From assembly GCA_016710625.1 (NCBI GenBank), contig JADJVK010000053.1, forward strand, positions 62,001 through 126,000: a stretch of 64,000 nt of DNA, in the 5' to 3' direction. How positions within the stretch are numbered: the stretch's first letter is position 1; each line of letters begins with the position of its first letter. Origin of the DNA: Saprospiraceae bacterium. GTDB taxonomy: Bacteria; Bacteroidota; Bacteroidia; Chitinophagales; Saprospiraceae. The notes beneath the pieces were generated by a model, which had not been told where the DNA came from, did no database searches, and saw nothing but the letters and a program-made list of their open reading frames with translations. This document shows positions 1 through 7,680 of the stretch, piece after piece. Position numbers and translations under genes: made by a program.

Positions 1-517
1 GTGGCGGATTGAAATTGGCTTTATCCACCCCAAAAAGATAAGTAGCATCGAACCAAGCCTGAGTCAGAATACTCAATATGCCGTAATCTTTTCCATTTGG
101 CGTAGCCACGATTCTTTCAGCCACTTCTTTTTGGAACATCCCGACCATTTCTGGAATCTGATTTTTATGGTCAATCATCATAAAAACAATTTGAGAAGAA
201 ATATTATAGGGGAAATTTCCAATCAAACCAAAAGGCTCAGTGCCAAAAACTGATGAAAAATCCAATTTCAAAAAATCATTGAAAATCACATTTAAACTCG
301 GGTAATGGATTTTTAAATAGGCTACCATATCCGCATCGGCTTCTACTGCAGTTAATGGATACGGTTTTTGCATCAAATATTTTGTGAGCATCCCTTTCCC
401 TGGTCCCACTTCTAGTAAATACTTCCATTCTGTGCTTAATTGAATGGCGTCTGCTATCTTTTCCGCTATTTTTTCGCTGGTCAGAAAATGCTGACCATAA
501 GATTTTTTCGCTTTCAA
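1..517 (-). CDS. rsmA: 16S rRNA (adenine(1518)-N(6)/adenine(1519)-N(6))-dimethyltransferase, N-terminal part
   Basis: RsmA/KsgA dimethylates two adjacent adenines in the 3'-terminal hairpin of 16S rRNA during 30S assembly, using SAM. I translated it by hand from the reverse strand: residues 1-172 are present and the gene runs off the left edge. The N-terminus reads MKAKKSYGQHFLTS, followed by the SAM motif EVGPGKG (about residue 37) and the catalytic motif GNFPYNIS. There is no ATG. The frame has a TAA four codons before the TTG at 517-515, so TTG is the only sensible start. It is divergent from pdxA, and the 121 bp between them hold both promoters. The rsmA-pdxA pairing is common in Bacteroidota. 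Family assignment is very secure. Confidence 0.93.
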   Translation of the reverse strand, partial: MKAKKSYGQHFLTSEKIAEKIADAIQLSTEWKYLLEVGPGKGMLTKYLMQKPYPLTAVEADADMVAYLKIHYPSLNVIFNDFLKLDFSSVFGTEPFGLIGNFPYNISSQIVFMMIDHKNQIPEMVGMFQKEVAERIVATPNGKDYGILSILTQAWFDATYLFGVDKANFNPP

Positions 518-591
518 ATTGAATTTTTATTTATTTTGGATGAATATTTGCTGCAAAGATGGTAAAATCGTTTTTTTTCGTTACAAAATCT

Positions 592-599
592 TAGCTTTG
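592..599 (+). promoter_or_regulatory. pdxA promoter -7 element (TAGCTTTG)
   Basis: This is an exact match to the Bacteroidota -7 consensus TAnnTTTG, 39 bp before the pdxA ATG. No clean -33 TTG is seen at the usual spacing. On the other strand, CATCTTTG (561-554) is a near match that could serve rsmA. Confidence 0.4.
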
Positions 600-638
600 C
601 AAAAGATTTTTTTAAAATAATTTTATAAAAGTAGAAAT

Positions 639-1706
639 ATGGCTAAGCCAAAAATAGGAATTAGTATCGGAGATATCAATGGAATAGGGCTGGAAGTGAT
701 TTTGAAAACATTGAATGATAGTCAAATTTACAAATATTGTATTCCTGTAATTTATGGATCTTCAAAAGTAATTTCTTATCATAAAAATATAGTTGATTCC
801 GAAAATTTTCAATACCAAAATGCAAAAGACGCTGCTCATGCCGTAGATGATGGCAAGGCTCAAGTGATCAATGTTTGGAATGACAATGTGAATATTACCC
901 TTGGTAAGGCAACTGATACTGGTGGACGATTTGCTTTCAAATCTTTAGAAGCTGCAGTTATTGACCTAAAAAATGGTAGTATTGATGCCTTGGTGACTGC
1001 ACCCATCAACAAACAAGCAATGAAAATGGGTGGCTTCAATCACCCTGGACATACCGAATATATTACCGCCCAATTAGGATCAAAAAATAGTCTGATGATG
1101 ATGGTCAGCGACGATCTTAAAGTGGGTGTCGTTACTGGTCATATTCCTTTGAAAGACGTGTCAAGCAGTTTAACGAGAGATTTGTTGTTTGATAAATTAC
1201 AAATATTAAATGAAACCCTAAAAATTGATTTCGGCGTCGAAAGACCCTTAATCGCAGTTCTCGGACTGAATCCTCATGCAGGAGACGAAGGCGTTTTGGG
1301 CGATGAAGAAGACAAAATCATCCGACCAATCATCATAGAAGCTAAGAAAAAAGGGATAATGGCTTTAGGACCATTTTCCGCTGATGGATTTTTTGGTGCA
1401 GGGCAGTTCAAGAAATTCGATGCAGTACTTGCCATGTATCATGACCAAGGATTAGTGCCTTTCAAATCCATTTCTTTTGGTGGTGGTATCAATTATACTG
1501 CTGGCTTAGTTGCTATCCGAACATCTCCTGACCACGGTACGGGCTACGAAATAGCTGGTGCAAATCAGGCTGATGAAAGCTCTTTCAGAAAAGCTTTGTT
1601 CTTAGCAATTGATATTTCAAGAAATAGAGCCAGCTATACTGAAATGCATGCAAATCCATTGGTAAAAAGAGAAAGATACTTCGTTGATGAAGTTCCTGTT
1701 GAATAA
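639..1706 (+). CDS. pdxA: 4-hydroxythreonine-4-phosphate dehydrogenase PdxA
   Basis: PdxA oxidises 4-phosphohydroxy-L-threonine with NAD and feeds the product to PdxJ in DXP-dependent vitamin B6 (PLP) synthesis; it is a cytoplasmic metal-dependent dimer. The 355 residues match the usual family length. Visible landmarks are the opening PKIGISIGDINGIG, the metal/substrate motif HPGHTEYI (about residue 135), NPHAGDEG (about 210) and AMYHDQGL (about 265), with conserved metal-ligand histidines. The ATG lies 39 bp after a -7 promoter element. The rhomboid gene follows after 14 bp, so the two are probably co-transcribed. Nothing is missing or unusual. Confidence 0.96.
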   Translation: MAKPKIGISIGDINGIGLEVILKTLNDSQIYKYCIPVIYGSSKVISYHKNIVDSENFQYQNAKDAAHAVDDGKAQVINVWNDNVNITLGKATDTGGRFAFKSLEAAVIDLKNGSIDALVTAPINKQAMKMGGFNHPGHTEYITAQLGSKNSLMMMVSDDLKVGVVTGHIPLKDVSSSLTRDLLFDKLQILNETLKIDFGVERPLIAVLGLNPHAGDEGVLGDEEDKIIRPIIIEAKKKGIMALGPFSADGFFGAGQFKKFDAVLAMYHDQGLVPFKSISFGGGINYTAGLVAIRTSPDHGTGYEIAGANQADESSFRKALFLAIDISRNRASYTEMHANPLVKRERYFVDEVPVE

Positions 1707-1720
1707 AAACTAAATTAAAT

Positions 1721-2431
1721 ATGATATTTCCAATTGGTGACGATCAGGTAAAAAGAGGTTATCGACCATACTTTAGTTATGGATTTATCATTATTAATGT
1801 ACTTGTTTTTTTGTTCCAACTATCATTACCTATTGATGCCGCCTCTGGTTTCGTTTTCACCTTTGGTGCTATTCCTTCCGAATTGGTACAAGGCGAAGAT
1901 TGGTACACTATCATTACTAGTATGTTTTTGCATGGTGGTTGGATGCACCTCATTGGGAATATGCTTTTTTTATGGGTTTTTGCGGATAATATTGAGGCAA
2001 CCATCGGAAATTTTTATTTTTTGCTGTTTTATCTGTTGGGAGGAATTGGAGCGACATTAACCCATACTTACATGAGCCCTTATAGCGAAGTGCCTTGTGT
2101 TGGGGCAAGTGGTGCTATCTCCGCCATCCTCGGTGCTTATCTGATTATGTTTCCCGCCTCAAGAATAAAGGTTTTGTTTTTTCTGTTCACGTTTCGAGTC
2201 CCAGCTTTCTTGTTTTTGGGGATTTGGATTTTTCAGCAATATACCAATGGAATGGCATCCATCCAATCAGATTATATTGATACCACATCGATTGCCTGGT
2301 GGGCACATTTAGGTGGTGTAGCTTTTGGACTCGTTGCTGGCATTTATTTCCGCAGATTCATTCCCAACGATGAGGAAGATTTTCCAGATCAAAATCCGAA
2401 TGAGGTGGTGGTAGATGGGGATTTTGTGTAA
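1721..2431 (+). CDS. Rhomboid family intramembrane serine protease
   Basis: Rhomboids cleave transmembrane segments of substrate proteins inside the membrane. The 236 residues form six or so hydrophobic segments. The catalytic serine is in GASGA (S130) and the partner histidine in WAHLGG (H196). The loop HGGWMHLIGN (71-80) carries the family's His/Asn oxyanion residues. The C-terminal tail from about residue 212 is short and acidic (DEEDFPDQNP). It sits 14 bp after pdxA and 12 bp before the next gene, so it is the middle of a three-gene run. The substrate cannot be told from sequence. Confidence 0.93.
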   Translation: MIFPIGDDQVKRGYRPYFSYGFIIINVLVFLFQLSLPIDAASGFVFTFGAIPSELVQGEDWYTIITSMFLHGGWMHLIGNMLFLWVFADNIEATIGNFYFLLFYLLGGIGATLTHTYMSPYSEVPCVGASGAISAILGAYLIMFPASRIKVLFFLFTFRVPAFLFLGIWIFQQYTNGMASIQSDYIDTTSIAWWAHLGGVAFGLVAGIYFRRFIPNDEEDFPDQNPNEVVVDGDFV

Positions 2432-2443
2432 AATTTGTTGCAT

Positions 2444-2959
2444 ATGGATTTTTATCAAAAATTAAGTACCCCTATTTCAAAATCTGATAGAGATCACTTG
2501 TTGAAATTAGCTTTAAACGACGAGGATTCTTTTCAATCATTAATGAATTGCTATTTTGATAAAAACCTAAGGATATGTCAAGGAGCATCTTGGATAGTGG
2601 GAACAATTGCTGATACTCAACCACAAAAATTGTATCCATACATTAAAAGAATGATTGAAAGCCTTGAGAATCCCCTTCACGACGCAATAATTAGAAATAC
2701 CGTCAGAGCATGGCAATTCATGGAAATACCAGAGGAGTACAAAGGAGAAGTCTATGAAAAATGCTTTTCCTACTTGATAAATCCGAAATATGCAGTTGCC
2801 ATTAGAGCATTTTCAATGACCGTTTGTGCCAATATCTGCAAATCCTACCCTGAGCTGAAAGATGAACTTATCATCGCTATTCAAGAAAATTATGAATTTG
2901 GAACATCTGGTTTCAAGAATAGAGCTACCCACACTTTGCAAGACCTAAGCCAAAAGTAG
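2444..2959 (+). CDS. HEAT-like helical repeat protein of unknown function
   Basis: The 171 residues are rich in amphipathic helices and look like an alpha-solenoid (for example RICQGASWIVGTIAD and AIRAFSMTVCANICKSY), in the style of HEAT or armadillo repeats. There is no signal peptide, membrane segment or catalytic motif. I chose the ATG at 2444; two in-frame TTG codons at 2435-2440 would add three residues. It follows the rhomboid gene closely. Its 3' end overlaps the convergent RsmI-like gene by 15 bp, because the two stop codons lie inside each other's reading frames. No specific function can be assigned. Confidence 0.75.
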   Translation: MDFYQKLSTPISKSDRDHLLKLALNDEDSFQSLMNCYFDKNLRICQGASWIVGTIADTQPQKLYPYIKRMIESLENPLHDAIIRNTVRAWQFMEIPEEYKGEVYEKCFSYLINPKYAVAIRAFSMTVCANICKSYPELKDELIIAIQENYEFGTSGFKNRATHTLQDLSQK

Positions 2960-3658
2960 AAATACAGTAGGTCGCTTATGAAAGTTGGGGAGGGTTTGTT
3001 TGCGCCATTCAGCAATTGAAAGTGTTAAAATATATTGAGAGGGGAGCGTCAAATCGCAAGCAACACAAAATTTTGTAGTGGGCAATAAAGTATTTAGAGC
3101 AATCTCAATAAAGTTGTTATTTCGATAAGGTGTTTCAATAAAAATCTGTGTTTGATTGTTTTTTTGTGATTCCATTTCCAGTTTTTTTAGCTCCTTTGGA
3201 AGTTCATTTGATTTGGCAGGTAAATAACCATGAAAACAAAATTTTTGTCCATTCATTCCAGAAGCCATCAAAGCCAAAAGTAGAGAAGACGGACCCACCA
3301 TCGGCACTACTTCAATGCCCATTTGATATGCCGTTGCCACAATTTTTGCCCCTGGGTCCGCCACTCCAGGGCAACCTGCTTCCGACAATAAACCTATATT
3401 CTTCCCTTCCAGTGCTGGTTGCAACATATTCATCCAATCTTTTTTTGTCTGGTCTTCTGCTATTTCATCCATAATAAGCTGTTGCAAAACAATAGCTGGA
3501 TTCATTTTCTTTAAAAATTGCCTTGCCGTCTTTCCTCTTTCTACTATAAAATTGGGAATCTCTATTAAAATTGATTTTAAATTAATAGGAATCTCAGTCG
3601 TATCTGTATCTCCAAGTGGTACTGGCACCAAATAAAGTTTTCCTTTTTTTTCACTCAT
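2945..3658 (-). CDS. RsmI/YraL-like SAM-dependent methyltransferase (tetrapyrrole methylase fold)
   Basis: This is a 237-residue member of the tetrapyrrole-methylase superfamily, closest in style to RsmI, which 2'-O-methylates C1402 of 16S rRNA. The fold markers are GKLYLVPVPLGD at the N-terminus, GLLSEAGCPGVADPGA (about residues 91-106) and VPMVGPSSLLLALMASG (about 117-133), which bind SAM. It lacks the extended C-terminus of E. coli RsmI, and its N-terminal sequence is divergent. It may therefore be the shorter Bacteroidota paralogue whose target is not established. The ATG at 3658 is well placed. It is convergent with, and overlaps, the HEAT-like gene by 15 bp. Confidence 0.85.
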   Translation of the reverse strand: MSEKKGKLYLVPVPLGDTDTTEIPINLKSILIEIPNFIVERGKTARQFLKKMNPAIVLQQLIMDEIAEDQTKKDWMNMLQPALEGKNIGLLSEAGCPGVADPGAKIVATAYQMGIEVVPMVGPSSLLLALMASGMNGQKFCFHGYLPAKSNELPKELKKLEMESQKNNQTQIFIETPYRNNNFIEIALNTLLPTTKFCVACDLTLPSQYILTLSIAEWRKQTLPNFHKRPTVFLLLA

Positions 3659-3691
3659 TGAATTTCTGATTATTTTTCTATTAAATCCTTT

Positions 3692-3718
3692 TTGTTTCTC
3701 AAAATTCTCGTATTTTTG
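3692..3718 (+). promoter_or_regulatory. gcvH promoter (TTG-N16-TATTTTTG)
   Basis: TATTTTTG at 3711-3718 matches the Bacteroidota -7 consensus TAnnTTTG, with a TTG 16 bp upstream. That spacing is slightly short. The gcvH ATG is at 3765, which leaves a leader of about 40 nt. Confidence 0.45.
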
Positions 3719-3764
3719 AGCTACCTATTTAATAATTTTTTTACAAAGCTAAACAAAAGATTTT

Positions 3765-4157
3765 ATGGAATATCCATCAGAATTGAAATATACTAGGGAG
3801 CATGAATGGATTCGCCTTGAGGGAGACGGAACAGCTTATATTGGAATTACTGATTTTGCACAAAGCGAATTGGGAGATTTGGTTTATGTTGAAGTTGAAA
3901 CAGTTGGCGAAACAGTTGAAAAAGATGCAATCTTTGGCACAGTAGAGGCGGTGAAAACCACTTCTGACCTTTTCATGCCAGTTACAGCTGAGGTTTTGGA
4001 ATTTAATCCAGAATTATCTTCTGATGGCGGTGATAATCCAGCGATTATCAATGAAGACCCATATGGTAAGGGTTGGATTGTGAAAGTAAAAATTACAGAT
4101 AACAGTCAGCTAGCTGATTTGTTGGATGCTAATGATTATTCTACTTTGGTGGGATAA
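3765..4157 (+). CDS. gcvH: Glycine cleavage system H protein
   Basis: GcvH carries the lipoyl arm that shuttles the aminomethyl group between the P, T and L proteins of glycine cleavage. The 130 residues cover the whole family domain. The lipoylated lysine lies in TVEAVKTTSDL (K67), the local equivalent of the usual ESVKAASD. The N-terminal YTREHEWI and the glycine-rich turn before GKGWIVKV are typical. It stands alone under its own promoter; gcvT is about 9 kb away on the other strand, and gcvP is not in the window. The assignment is certain. Confidence 0.97.
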   Translation: MEYPSELKYTREHEWIRLEGDGTAYIGITDFAQSELGDLVYVEVETVGETVEKDAIFGTVEAVKTTSDLFMPVTAEVLEFNPELSSDGGDNPAIINEDPYGKGWIVKVKITDNSQLADLLDANDYSTLVG

Positions 4158-4277
4158 GAAATTTGACGTGTAGTAGTAATATGATATGACAATATATTCG
4201 TTGCAAATACGTTTATATTGTAAAAAAAAGAGATAAGGTAGTGAAATTGTTTTCATTACCTTTTTTTCAATCCAATC

Positions 4278-5465
4278 ATGAAAGTAAAAATATTTTTTTA
4301 CACTTTTTTGATGATTTGGTTTTCCAAAAACTCATTTGCTTCCAAATCAATTGAACTGATCTTGCAAGGAAAGGCTGCCTTGGTCATTAATAATACTAGA
4401 CTCTATGAAGATAGCAGCTATTTGAAACCTACCTTACTAAATCTTAAGGAAAATGATTTGGTGGAATGGCTTTCCTCCACAACAAATGAATATTTGGACA
4501 ATGCTCAAAATCAATTGTTTAAATGGCATTTTGTCAAAACATTAAGTGGCAAAACAGGCTGGATTTATGGAGATGAATTAGCTATCCCAACCCCTATATT
4601 GAGATTGGAAAGTAAGCTAAGACCTTATGTGCATCAAAAGAAAAATCTAGGGGCGAGTTTTGAGTCCGCTATCATTTGGTTTGGGTCTATTGAAGGAAAG
4701 GATGTAAAAAAAGGGAAATCGTTTTTCAATCCAATTTATAAAGAATCTTATATTGTTTTTTCAAACGATGTTGGAAAATCCCTAGCTTTAAACTATGCAA
4801 ATGCTTCTGAATCAGGCAAATCAGAACTAAATCAAATCTGGATTAGTGATTTTACAAAAGATGGCAAAGAGGATATTCTCTGGGAGAAAAGAATCGAATC
4901 TGTTGATAACCACCATGTAGAAAGGTCTTTAGAAATCTATAGTATTTTGGCAGGAAATCTCCAAAAAATATGGGATGAAAAGCTAGATGAGTCCTTACAA
5001 AACAAAATATTTAATAAAAAATATTTAATAAAAGAAGGAATCATCCGAATCTCTACTTTGGAACTAATGGATAATGATCAATATTCCTTATCGAGCAAAT
5101 CCAAACTTTCTACTTACTTTAATGCAAAAGCAATTGAATCATCTACCCTTTCTTTAAAATGGAATTCTCAGTCAAAAACAATTGATACTTTATATGGTTT
5201 TAGTAAGATTGCACCAAAAGTAGATATTATTCAATTGACACAACTTTTACTATCTCCTTCGGACAATTCAACCTATATTTCCATCTTGAATCCTCCAGAA
5301 AAATGTACTTTGTTACAATTTATAGAAAAACCAGAAAAGTCTTGGTTTTATATTAGAACCAATGGCGGAAATTATGGCTTTATTCCTGCAAATGCACTTT
5401 CCGCTGCATACTACCAACAATTTATCGGTTTTAACAAAAACTCCATTGAAATAATCGTTGAATAA
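4278..5465 (+). CDS. Exported SH3-like domain protein, function unknown
   Basis: This 395-residue protein starts with a signal peptide (MKVKIFFYTFLMIWFSKNSFA) and is presumably periplasmic. Two regions resemble bacterial SH3 domains. The first, residues about 33-105, contains GKAALVINNTRLYEDSS and ends in GKTGWIYGDEL. The second, about 335-380, has the SH3-like ending NYGFIPANALS. The middle contains DFTKDGKEDILWEKR, which resembles the FG-GAP style calcium-binding DxxxDGxxD pattern. There is no catalytic motif. A sigma-factor operon follows 80 bp downstream. Bacterial SH3 proteins often bind peptidoglycan peptides, but that is only a family-level hint. Confidence 0.7.
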   Translation: MKVKIFFYTFLMIWFSKNSFASKSIELILQGKAALVINNTRLYEDSSYLKPTLLNLKENDLVEWLSSTTNEYLDNAQNQLFKWHFVKTLSGKTGWIYGDELAIPTPILRLESKLRPYVHQKKNLGASFESAIIWFGSIEGKDVKKGKSFFNPIYKESYIVFSNDVGKSLALNYANASESGKSELNQIWISDFTKDGKEDILWEKRIESVDNHHVERSLEIYSILAGNLQKIWDEKLDESLQNKIFNKKYLIKEGIIRISTLELMDNDQYSLSSKSKLSTYFNAKAIESSTLSLKWNSQSKTIDTLYGFSKIAPKVDIIQLTQLLLSPSDNSTYISILNPPEKCTLLQFIEKPEKSWFYIRTNGGNYGFIPANALSAAYYQQFIGFNKNSIEIIVE

Positions 5466-5548
5466 ATTTTGTTAAATTTTCATTTCTTGGCAGCGAATTG
5501 ATTATCAATTTCGTATATTTATCAGTTACCAATTTTAGACACCAAATT

Positions 5549-6100
5549 ATGTCAATTATGGATTATACTTTATCGGTTCCATATCAAGAATTTGATCTTG
5601 TTGCAGCCTGTGTTAGAAACGAACGGTGGGCACAGCAGAAGCTATATGAAGAAAATTATAGCAAACTGATGGGTGCTTCTCTCCGATATTCAAACAACGA
5701 AGAGGATGCCTTGGATATTCTTCATGAAGGATTTATCAAAATTTTTAAAAATATTGATAAATATCAACAAGGAACATCATTGCAGGCATGGATGAATCGG
5801 ATTGTGGTAAATACGGCAATTGATTTTTATAGAAAAAATATCAGAAGAAGAACGGATGACATCGAACAGGCATATCAATTGAGTTCGGATGATGCAGATG
5901 CGATAAGTCAATGTTCAGAAAAAGAAATTTTAGCAGCCATTCAAGAGTTATCCCCAGCATATAGAGCCGTATTTAATTTATACGTCGTAGAAGGGTATGC
6001 TCATAAAGAGATTGCTGAAATTCTGCAAATTAATGAAAGTACTTCGAGATCAAATCTTGTAAAAGCACGATTAAAATTAAAAGAGTTACTATCTAGATAA
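5549..6100 (+). CDS. RNA polymerase sigma factor, ECF (sigma-70) family
   Basis: This is a 183-residue ECF sigma factor. Region 2 spans about residues 35-100 (EEDALDILHEGFIKIFKNI, then TSLQAWMNRIVVNTAIDFYRK). Region 4 is the HTH near the C-terminus (ELSPAYRAVFNLYVVEGYAH followed by KEIAEILQINESTSRSNL). I start it at the ATG at 5549 (MSIMDYTLS); an in-frame TTG at 5498 would add 17 residues that do not look like sigma factor. It is followed after 7 bp by a membrane protein with anti-sigma features, the usual gene order. It probably drives transcription of its own operon and an envelope-related regulon, which is inference. Confidence 0.93.
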   Translation: MSIMDYTLSVPYQEFDLVAACVRNERWAQQKLYEENYSKLMGASLRYSNNEEDALDILHEGFIKIFKNIDKYQQGTSLQAWMNRIVVNTAIDFYRKNIRRRTDDIEQAYQLSSDDADAISQCSEKEILAAIQELSPAYRAVFNLYVVEGYAHKEIAEILQINESTSRSNLVKARLKLKELLSR

Positions 6101-6107
6101 TTAAAAA

Positions 6108-7589
6108 ATGGATCAAAATATTCAAAATATAAATTCATTCGACAAAGCGATATTTGAAAAGATATCAACGATAGATAGTCCCTTGAAAGAAGGTTCTTGG
6201 GAGTCTTTTTCAAAAATGTTGGATGTAGAATTACCGAATACAATCGAATCTAATTTCGATTCTACCATAAAAAAAGCACTAAACACCTCTGTTGCAGGTA
6301 CAGCTAATCTATCTGGTTGGGATGCATTATCAAGAATGATGGACAACGACCCCATTCTTGGCAATACACCAGAAAATGTTGCAGATCATGCAGTTAGAAG
6401 CAAATTGAATTATAACGAACCAAACTATAATCCACAACATTGGGAATTACTTTCAGATAGACTTGATACTTTAGAAGATAGAAAAGTAAAAGTAGTTTTA
6501 TTCAAAGCAATAGAGTTAGCATTGGTTTTGGTGGTGCTATTAACCTCTTTTAGTTATTACAAACCTACTAATTTATTTGACACTCATTCGGATCCACAAA
6601 ATCCATCAATTAACCAACCCAAAAAATTGGATTTTAAAACGGATAGAGCGAACAAAAACATACCAATGGCAAGTGTAAATGATCAAAATGCTTTTGGTAA
6701 TGGCTATGAAAGTGCTAATTCTGACATATTGCCTCCCTCATCGTTTAATTGGAGTCAGGCTTCTAGTTGCAGTTTGAATGCAAATAACTCAAATGTAGAA
6801 AGAGCTGCATTGCCAAACCAAGTTCCAAATATTCCATTTATCACAGCAGGACTTCTAGAAAGTAATATTAAAACCTTAGATATCCAACAAGAAAACACTA
6901 ATCGTCCGATTTTACCTATCCTTATTTCAAACAAACTTGCTTATTTTAGAGTAGGCGTACAATCTAAATTGGATTTAAATAATATATCTACCCCATCAGA
7001 TAATCTGACAAATGAAACGGCTTACAATCGGAATGTATGGGGCTATGGTGCTGGCGTAACTGTAGCTTATGGAAAAGGAAATTGGGAGGTAGAAAGTGGA
7101 TTAAACTACAGTAAAAAGAAATATCAATCAAATGCTACGGTTTTGCAAAACAATAACCCTAGAGCAAATTATGAAAGCTATGCCATCAAATCTGTCAATA
7201 TGGATGTGGTAGAAGTTCCTGTAAATGTTCGATATACTTTTGCAAAAAAAGGAAAATTAAAGTTCTACGGAAATGCAGGAGTATCTGCTAATATAGCTTT
7301 AACCAATAATTATGTTAGAGATGAATTTTATCCAATAATCGACCCTTTACAGCCAAGGATTGCTGCTACTAACTTGATTAAAGGCGGTTTATTAAATAAT
7401 GAAAGCTTAAATAAAAATCTTTATATCACTACCAATGTTGGTGCTGGAATGGAATATGCTGTTACCAACAAACACAATATTTTTGTTCAAGCTGCTTATC
7501 AGCAATATTTGAATGATAAAGGCTTGGGTCCTAAAAACGATAAAATTAGTACTTTAGCAATTAATGCTGGTGCTAGAATTACTTTGTAA
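6108..7589 (+). CDS. Anti-sigma-like N-terminus fused through a transmembrane helix to an outer-membrane-type beta-barrel domain
   Basis: The 493 residues have three parts. Residues 1-122 hold three copies of a roughly 30-residue helical motif ending in W-x-x-(F/L)-S-x-x-(L/M)-D (WESFSKMLD, WDALSRMMD, WELLSDRLD), typical of small cytoplasmic anti-sigma modules in Bacteroidota. One hydrophobic helix at about 128-150 crosses the inner membrane. After a Ser/Asn-rich linker (about 155-275), residues about 280-493 form a PorT/OmpA-type barrel (KLAYFRVGVQSKL near its start, strand pattern to the terminal AINAGARITL). The start is 7 bp after the sigma factor stop, so the pair is translated together. 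How one protein could serve both membranes is unclear; the barrel-like part may instead stay periplasmic. Confidence 0.78.
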   Translation: MDQNIQNINSFDKAIFEKISTIDSPLKEGSWESFSKMLDVELPNTIESNFDSTIKKALNTSVAGTANLSGWDALSRMMDNDPILGNTPENVADHAVRSKLNYNEPNYNPQHWELLSDRLDTLEDRKVKVVLFKAIELALVLVVLLTSFSYYKPTNLFDTHSDPQNPSINQPKKLDFKTDRANKNIPMASVNDQNAFGNGYESANSDILPPSSFNWSQASSCSLNANNSNVERAALPNQVPNIPFITAGLLESNIKTLDIQQENTNRPILPILISNKLAYFRVGVQSKLDLNNISTPSDNLTNETAYNRNVWGYGAGVTVAYGKGNWEVESGLNYSKKKYQSNATVLQNNNPRANYESYAIKSVNMDVVEVPVNVRYTFAKKGKLKFYGNAGVSANIALTNNYVRDEFYPIIDPLQPRIAATNLIKGGLLNNESLNKNLYITTNVGAGMEYAVTNKHNIFVQAAYQQYLNDKGLGPKNDKISTLAINAGARITL

Positions 7590-7605
7590 GAACCTGATAC
7601 CTAAT

Positions 7606-7641
7606 AAAAAAGGAAGGCTAAATATTTAGTCTTCCTTTTTT
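7606..7641. terminator. Bidirectional rho-independent terminator between the barrel gene and icmF
   Basis: This is an inverted repeat with arms AAAAAAGGAAG and CTTCCTTTTTT around an AT-rich centre that can also pair. A T-run follows on both strands. It serves the plus-strand sigma operon and minus-strand icmF. Confidence 0.85.
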
Positions 7642-7680
7642 GTTTAACGTAAAGTGAAAAATTAAATTTTAGAAACTCAA

